Positions 57,746 through 64,000 of a stretch of 64,000 bases of DNA are shown one piece after another (position 1 is the first letter of the stretch; each line of letters opens with the position of its first letter). The notes beneath the pieces are model-generated. The model was not told where the DNA came from and did not search any database. It was given only the letters and a program-made list of their open reading frames with translations. The position numbers and the translations under genes are program-made. This DNA is from Erigeron canadensis (taxonomy: Eukaryota; Streptophyta; Magnoliopsida; Asterales; Asteraceae). The DNA lies in NCBI RefSeq assembly GCF_010389155.1, contig NC_057761.1, positions 3,908,501 to 3,972,500 on the forward strand, written 5' to 3'.

Positions 57746-59671
57746 TTCTTCCCCAAAATTCATTCTAGAAAACCCTAATCGTTTATTTCGATCTGAAAGC
57801 TGTTTTTAACATCAGATTGTACTTTTAGACTCCCTAATATGATGGGAAAGCAATCCTAAAGTCGAAACTCGAAAAACGGACTTAAACTAGAAAACCCATT
57901 TGAACAAAGTTTATAAAAAGTATACAAAAATTATTATATCTCAAGATTTTGTTAACGAAATCACATGAAATTTTGACAAAAGTTGTAATATATGTTTCTA
58001 AACGTTTTGGACGTAAAAAGTTTGATACTTGGCGGGTGTAGTGTGTGTATTAAAAGAAAAACCAAAAATACCAAAAAGAAGAGCATCAAGTGGGTTTTGA
58101 TTTTATACCTTGAATATATAAAATATGAGTTTGTAGAGATGTTTAGGACACAAAAACACTGTTGTTAAAGCTAAATTTAAACAAAATAAGGTTTGATTTT
58201 CATAAAACTTGATGCAAAATGGGGTAGTAATGGTGAGGTAGTAAAAGTGGGTTTGTAAAGTGAGGTAGCAAATTTGGGGTAGCAAAAGGGAGGTAGTAAA
58301 GGTTTGTGTGTGTTTTTCTTGGAGGCTAAGTTGATGGAATGAGGGTTTTGTGAGAGAATAAGACTATTTATATGTAGGGTAAAATGTAAGGTTTTCATGC
58401 TTACTGAAGAATACGATGTCGGACACGTAAATACGATGCCAGACTCAATTACGATGCTAGGTCTAAATACGATTCCGAAATCAAATTACGAGGTCGTATC
58501 ACAAATACGATGTCGATACCAAAATACGAGGTCGATACACAATTACGAGTTCGTTTTACAATTACGATGCCGACTAACTTTACGAGGTCGTATTCTCGTA
58601 TTTAAAATTTTAAATTTGATTCAAAATTTTTCATGGTCAACTCACGGGTGTTACATCTTCTCAGGTTGATCATTGAAGTTTGCTTAGAGTGAGGCATGAG
58701 TAGATGGTTGCTATGACGAATACTTATTGTTGCCATAATTTTGCCTCATTTATTTAGACGTTTATTTATTATGTCGAATGAGACTTTATTTTCATTTGGT
58801 TGTTTATGGATTTCTTGAATTATCATTGTGATGCAATAAGTAACACCAAAAGTATGATTGACATTTCCGTTAGGAAATGATGATGTTTTAAAAGGGACCT
58901 TTCCACATTAAATGATTGTTTTATTTAAAAAAATTTGAAATTCATATTTTTATAATGTTGGGTGTTACAATATCGAATTCTAAAACCCTTCTTAGGGTTT
59001 CTTTGAATTCGACCTTACCAAGAACAAAAGGCAATAAACCTTTTGTTGAACCTAAAACAGGGTTTAACTAAAACCCAAAATAATTAAACCTAAAACAATT
59101 TGGGGTTTTGGTTTCTTTTGGGAGTTGAAGTCGACACACATTAGAGAGAAAGAGATTTTCACCTTTGTGTGTATTTTAGGGTTTTCAATAATGTTCAAGA
59201 ATTAATGAGGGTTCTAGGGGTTTATATAGGCATAGTTTCCTAATTTATATTAAGAATCCCCTACAAGAATTTCTATCCCCACCTCCAATCCTTAAGTGGA
59301 TTTTTGGCCATGAGGCCTTAGAAAGGATGGACCGAACTTTCTATATATTAATTAATCCATTATTAATTAATTTGCATCATTAACTAATTAATTATCCAAC
59401 CCGTTAACTCTTTTAATTAATTAAACTACTTTTAATTGATAAGTTATTTATCAATCAATTAAAACTAACTTTAACCGACTACTATAAATAACGGTTTCTC
59501 GGTTTATCCGTTATCCTTTAACTAGCGTTAATTTATAAACGTATAATTTAATTAAATGCGTAAATGATCAAATATCATTCCGTAGCTTTATGGTTAAACA
59601 TTATAGATTTTCTATTGTGTATAACCCTATGAGCTCAAAGATCCAAAGACATACAGTTAGTCGGGTCTACA

Positions 59672-60357
59672 AAAGTTTACACAATTTGAACACATTGTAC
59701 CCTATCCATTGGCAAGCATCAACACTTTGCATCGACTATATATATCGGCCATATACGGGCGATCCTTGTGAACGTTGGGAGCGTGTTATGTGAAATTTTT
59801 TTTTTGTTCTTGTGACAAAATATTCTCTCACCGCAAAACCAATTTTTATTGGCTTCTATTGTCGGAATCCATGTTGGAAATGATTTGCTGATGCTCCTCA
59901 CGTACAATACCTTAATTCCGGGCAAACCTTTTTTATTATTTTCTTTTGGGGGGGGGGGGGGGGGGAGGGTCGATTTTGAGGCAAATACTATTGTTTTCTT
60001 GGCTTCTATTGGCGGAATCCATGCTGGAAACGACTTGTTGATGCTTGTCAGTTACAATACATGCTGGTTGTTGTACTGTTGCTACATGCTTTTCCCGTGA
60101 CCTCCTTTTTTGGGGGTCCTGTTTTCCGTTGATGCATGTTGTCCAACTACCCCTTTTTGAGGTTTTTGGTAACATTGCTTCGTTTTCTGGTGACCCTTTT
60201 TTGGTGTTTTTGGCTGCTTTGGTTTTCTGGCGAACCCTTTTTGGGTTTTTCCGGTTAACTGATGCTGCTTATGCTTATGATTAAATGTATATTTATGTTT
60301 AATATTGTCGTGAATTGCATGTTTGTGATTAGCATGGTAGTGTTAACTTAGCTAGGG
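59672..60357. other. Spacer with a 60-bp direct repeat and poly-G
   Basis: TTGGCTTCTATTG.CGGAATCC followed by ATG.TGGAAA.GA.TTG.TGATGCT occurs at about 59849-59911 and 59999-60060, 150 bp apart and about 85 percent alike. A G run (59948-59966) lies between. Open frames across them are not supported as genes. Confidence 0.5.
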
Positions 60358-60450
60358 ATGAGCACGGTCCAAAGACCGGACCGAACCGGAAAAGACCGAA
60401 AACCGGAAAACGTTGAAAAGTGGAACCGAAGACCGGACCGTTTAAGTTAC
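60354..60450. repeat. GGACCG-rich repeat, probable MITE remnant
   Basis: TAGGGATGAGCACGGTCC followed by repeated GACCGGACCG and ACCGAAAACCGG words, in the style of non-autonomous elements made of self-complementary hexamers. No right end found. Confidence 0.35.
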
Positions 60451-60984
60451 TTAGCATTAGCGTTGCCGGAATTTTTGCATGATAGTGTCGTCGTCTTTTG
60501 TTCCATTAAAGCAATAGGTAGCCGGAAAAATAGTATTATGTCGATGATGATATCGTTGAACAATTAGGTTGTCGGTGTTACGTATATGTGCGATGATGAC
60601 ACAAAATGTTCGTAAAAATGAGACTCGGATGATCTGGGGCGTATCTTGGCGAGGTAAACCTTCGGGTTGGCAACCATGACATCTTCGACTTCTGAATTCC
60701 CGAGCCCCAATTTCCGAGCCCAAGTATTATCTTTTATAAAAAAAAACGGTTACTTTTCTAAATCCCGGCAACCTTTTTAATCTTCCGACATTGGCATTTT
60801 GGAAACTTTTGGGTTATTACACCATATGTTTTGGCTTTGTTTTTGCAACTTTTGGCAAGAAAACCAACAGGCCACGTGGCGACCTATAATTGGCTGACTT
60901 ACTTGCCAAAAGTTCCAATTTGCTAACTTGTGGCTATGCACCTTTGCCCCTTGTAATATCAAACCACGGCTTTATATCTATATG
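60451..60984. other. Spacer, nothing recognised
   Basis: Moderately GC-rich, several short open frames, none with recognisable similarity. Confidence 0.35.
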
Positions 60985-61388
60985 CCTTTATAAAACAAAC
61001 TAGTTCTCTTACATTTTTAACTTTTTACCTTTAAAATATCTAAAATACCCTTAACTTTTAACACATTCTTAATCCACACAGCACGTCTACCCAAAATATT
61101 CCTAAAGTATTTTCTAACCTTATCAATCCAAACTATTTTTCTTCTTTTTTTCGCTAATTTAAATATTTTCACCTAATATATATAATTAACTATAATACTC
61201 TTAATAAGATTATTTTCAACATACATCTTTTAACCCTTAAAATAACTACATCACTCCTTTTTTACATCATTTATTTTCACATTAATAACCACATCGTTAC
61301 CGCCACCATCGCCAACCCCCCCCCCCCTCCACCCCCACCACCCATCACCGTGACCGTCGCTGCATTGTGCAAGTACCCTTCTCGTAAA
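60985..61388 (+). mobile_element. Helitron-like repeat copy F
   Basis: Plus-strand copy starting near TCTATATGCCTTTATAAAAC, then AACTTTTTACCTTTAAAATA and AACACATTCTTAATCC (both shared with copy C). A C-rich (CCACC)n stretch follows with the end CGCTGCATTGTGCAAGTACC then CTTCTCGT. A poly-C run lies at about 61317-61326. Confidence 0.5.
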
Positions 61389-62209
61389 TAAAACTACGAA
61401 AAGGACATGTCAAAGCAAATAGAAGTGGCCTATTTTCAAATAGATACTAGCTTTGAAATTATCACGTAGGAGACAATAAAATCTACGTCTCTGGTACATT
61501 TTTTTTGACAAAAGTTAACAAAAGTCATGCTTGTGGGGTATAATGAGATTTATCGATGCATGCAACTATAACATTAATGTCTTATATACATATGGAAATT
61601 TGAATAAATGGTTAACATCTAATTCTCATGTCTATTGCGAATATTTGAAATTTCAATATGTTCAGCATAAACGTTCTGAAAGACCCTTCTGGCATTCTTT
61701 TTTCATTTTTTCTAAAATGGTTAATTTATGCTCGATGACATGCCTATTTCGTATATTCAACTCTAATTATAAAGAACATTCATGCTGGAAAACCTTTGAA
61801 TCTATTCTGAGAGCATTTTGCTAACACAAGAATTTGAACCAAGACTTTTCAATCTTAGACTTTACCATATATCAACCAATCTATTAATAATTCTACTTTA
61901 CAACATAAGTTAGCAATAAACATCACTCATATTATTAGGGAAATGATACCTCTATAACAAAAATTAGACATTTACAACAGTTGCTGCATTATTCAGTTGT
62001 ATTATGTGCATTACAATTTGTACGTTTTTTGTAGATGGCTAAATTTCGTTGTATAAATATCACTTCCCATATTATTACAAAGCAACGATATATTCAAGTT
62101 TATAGTCATCAAATACATTTTACCCAAAACCTATTTTGTTACCAATTTAGTATAACTTATAGAATTATATGTATTTATATCCATTTACTCTCTTTCTCAT
62201 TTTCAGCAC
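61389..62209. other. AT-rich spacer
   Basis: No gene recognised; a 97-codon open frame at 61531-61824 has no family resemblance that I can name and AT-rich composition like its surroundings. Confidence 0.35.
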
Positions 62210-62735
62210 TTGGAGAATAGGTTTTTCCATAGCTGTTAAATTTTTACGAGTCACGAGTCGATTTTTACGAGTCGAGTCGATTTACACTAAAAATGAGTCG
62301 ATTTGTTGGGTGACTCATTTTTTTCCAGACTCTTATGAGTCGCTATTTGAACTTGGACTGAGTCACGAGCCGCAAACTTATAATTATTGTACTTTGATAC
62401 TATGGATATATATTATATATTATACTAAATCTGCTACATTATTTTGGGTGTCATCTATGTAGTTTTGATCATTTTATTATGAATTTGGAGATAAATTGTA
62501 AGTTTATGTCTCAAAATTATTGGATAATATTTTGGTAAATTTATTACGATAACGAACTTAAATTTTGCTTCTAACGACGTCACATATATATATATATATA
62601 TATACGATATTATGTATTACTTAAAAATATCTTGACTCTTACGAGTCGAGTCACGTTCCGAGTCACGAGTAAAAAAATTATGTTTTCGATTCGAATCAAA
62701 AACTACGAGTCGGTGACTATGGATTTTTCCAATAT
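62210..62735. mobile_element. ACGAGTCG-rich foldback element
   Basis: Both ends contain strings of TTACGAGTCACGAGTCG/CGACTCGTAA-type words; outer sequences CCATAGCTG and GTGACTATGG are roughly inverted. The centre is AT-rich with a (TA)n run at 62583-62603. It has the same architecture as the GTTCGTTCG hAT-like element at 22559-23086 but a different core word. Target duplication not clear. Confidence 0.5.
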
Positions 62736-63541
62736 ATTGAGTCAATGAGTTGGGCTTAAAATCTAATCGAATTGTGTCCGGCATCCATCTTTATTTTCTT
62801 GGCCTTATAGAAATCTAATATTGTAGTCTCAATCGTCTATACCATTTTCATGAAATATGTTCTTTTGACATGGCCACTACTTAAAAACACTGGAAGTTAG
62901 TATTGGCGTTTGTAATCTTAAAGTTTTTATCACAAAGCAATTAACTTTCAGTCCCAAATGACTGAGACGACTACGAGTATGTGATGAATATGCAATTTAG
63001 CGGGGACTCGGGGATAAAATCATAAAATGGCTGGTGATAATATTCATACACAACTTTTTGAATCAATCATGATGGGTAAATCGGTTGGGTTCAGTATATA
63101 TCTTTGAATGAAAATTGGTGGCCCATGTATGGTTTTGGGCCTGTGCAACTGGACTGCCTAACCATGGCCCATGGTTCATCAATGGGCCTGATGATACCAC
63201 ACTAGAAATCAACACAGAGAACTCGATGGGTTTTGGACTTTTCGTACCGTGATAAGACGGCTAGAAGGAAAAGAAAAAAAGTTTGATTGTCTTTTTTGAG
63301 TAATTAACCAGCAGTTCTACACGACCATAAAAGCATATATCTGTGATGTATGACTAAAAGATAACGCTCGTAATTATAGAAAAAGCTTGAGAATTTTCTG
63401 AGAATGCCTTTCATATATGTTTTTGTGGTATCCTATTAGCATAACATAAACAAATTTGCAAGACCTTAACTTTTACATCTCTTGATAAAACACAAATTCC
63501 CAAAGTAAACTGAATCCTTGAAGAAACTCGAAGAAAATTGA
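62736..63541. other. Spacer and 3' flank of CYP98A
   Basis: The right 120 bp are the likely 3' UTR of the minus-strand P450 gene. Nothing else recognised. Confidence 0.4.
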
Positions 63542-64000
63542 TTACATATCCACGGCCATACGTTTGTACAAAATGGCTGGCAACCTAGGTGTGGCGATGG
63601 CTTCTAGAGGAGTCCGCATGTACGTGACCAACCCGGGATTTTCTGACATGTCAATTTCTTCTGGGCTCAGGCCATTAGCTGGAGCCCAGGAGAAATGGTG
63701 TAGTAGGTGACCCAACATAGAGGTAACCAAATTAATACCTAATTGTGCACCTGGACATACTCTCCTTCCTGCACCAAATGGCAAAAGTCTATAATCGTGT
63801 CCTTTCATATCCACATCCTCCTCTAGGAACCGTTCAGGACGAAACTCTAGTGCGTTTTTCCATGTAGCAGGGTCACGGGCAACAGCCCAAACGTTTACAT
63901 GAACGTTGGAGCCTTTAGGGATGTCATAGCCACCAACTTTGACACTTGTGTTTGCTTTGTGAGGGAGCATGAGTGGGGTTGGAGGGTGCAACCGCAATGC
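63542..64000 (-). CDS. CYP98A: Cytochrome P450 CYP98A, last exon (partial)
   Basis: Only the C-terminal 152 codons are inside the window; the family has about 508 residues, so the rest lies beyond 64000. The frame enters in A-L-R-L-H-P-P-T. Conserved P450 parts are visible: [10 protein letters not shown], the PERF motif ([23 protein letters not shown]), and the haem loop [10 protein letters not shown] with its cysteine ligand. The ending ([18 protein letters not shown]...LPAILYKRM) is specific for CYP98A. These ER-bound enzymes hydroxylate p-coumaroyl shikimate or quinate at the 3' position, feeding lignin and chlorogenic acid synthesis. No stop or frameshift interrupts the visible part, and the gene looks functional. 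Confidence 0.93.
   Translation of the reverse strand, partial: ALRLHPPTPLMLPHKANTSVKVGGYDIPKGSNVHVNVWAVARDPATWKNALEFRPERFLEEDVDMKGHDYRLLPFGAGRRVCPGAQLGINLVTSMLGHLLHHFSWAPANGLSPEEIDMSENPGLVTYMRTPLEAIATPRLPAILYKRMAVDM

Larger units (their letters stand above)
56392..58655 (+). mobile_element. Solo LTR, 2.26 kb, TCTTC target duplication, nested
   Basis: Starts TGTCACACCCCGACTAAGGC and ends CACGGGTGTTACA, flanked by a perfect TCTTC on both sides (56387-56391, 58656-58660). Its start is homologous to 42271-44646. No coding domains. It interrupts the older LTR 53619-58979 and must be younger than it. Confidence 0.9.
53619..58979 (+). mobile_element. Old solo LTR hosting two later insertions
   Basis: Ends GTTGGGTGTTACA at 58979. 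The start is best placed at TTTAACTTTGGCTTTGACC (53619), where TTATC before it and ATATC after the end make a 4/5 target duplication. Without the two insertions it would be about 2.46 kb, the size of the other solo LTRs. A block near 54510-54600 with GGTGCGGCGCAG, AGGTGCGACGCAC and TAGGTGCGACGCAC recalls the GCTGCGGCGCAAC/GCTGCGTCGCAAC motifs of 34908-37658. Non-coding. Confidence 0.55.
53372..59671 (-). mobile_element. Copia-like LTR split by later insertions
   Basis: The two parts, 53372-53618 and 58980-59671, read together on the minus strand as one LTR-like sequence. It starts near TGTAGACCCGACTAACTG (59671) and has a TATATAAA box at 59221-59228 followed by AACCCTAG and a leader. Its interrupted end lies near 53400. 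The joint shows related words on both sides (GAATTCGA). Both outer borders are uncertain and no target duplication was found. Confidence 0.4.

Noticed and set aside
59849..60060. Direct repeats as LTRs of a tiny element
   Set aside because: No TG...CA ends, no target duplication, and too short an interior.

Overview
The window is nuclear DNA from a flowering plant. The genes have introns with GT-AG borders, the spacers are AT-rich, and most of the sequence is decayed transposable elements. The proteins are typical eudicot ones. The repeat types remind me of Asteraceae genomes, but that is an inference. I see no bacterial, organellar or CRISPR content and no intact mobile element. Six host genes can be supported: (1) an RCC1-repeat/FYVE/BRX protein of the PRAF family, + strand, 7840-12030, four coding exons, with no PH domain found; (2) LESV (LIKE EARLY STARVATION1), a plastid starch-binding tryptophan-rich protein, + strand, 15034-21226, four exons; (3) a CASP-like 5B membrane protein, + strand, 23379-26813, three exons; (4) an intronless RING-H2 ATL ubiquitin ligase, - strand, 46512-47510; (5) the last exon of a CYP98A cytochrome P450 (p-coumaroyl shikimate/quinate 3'-hydroxylase), - strand, cut by the window edge at 64000; (6) less certainly, four in-phase exon-like blocks of an unrecognised protein, - strand, 39149-39843, beside a CACTA transposon end. 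The genes look like unrelated neighbours, not a pathway. LESV serves starch turnover, CYP98A serves lignin and chlorogenic acid synthesis, and the others act in signalling, membranes and ubiquitination. Layout of the repeats: 1-5335 is a decayed Ty3/gypsy element of the Tat/Ogre type on the - strand (protease, RT, two RNase H domains, integrase; gag lost), with a foreign gag fragment at the left edge. 5336-6110 and 12743-14190 hold small DNA elements and Helitron-like copies. Introns of LESV and CASPL5B carry retroelement debris. 22146-23086 holds a PIF-like MITE and a hAT-like element with a 7/8 target duplication. 29683-31930 is a Mutator-like transposase gene fused to an OTU protease domain, missing the middle of its transposase. 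From 32.5 to 59.7 kb the sequence is a graveyard of elements whose target duplications can often be read: PIF-like elements (TTA/TAA), a Helitron (A|T insertion, CTAG end), three solo LTRs of about 2.3-2.75 kb with 5-bp duplications, and a nested stack at 53.4-59.7 kb where a solo LTR and a hAT element sit inside an older LTR, itself apparently inside a copia-like LTR. I found no clear new molecular system. The items most worth checking are the cryptic exon blocks at 39.1-39.8 kb, the deleted MULE-OTU gene, the PRAF gene without a PH domain, and the repeat families whose boundaries can be read.
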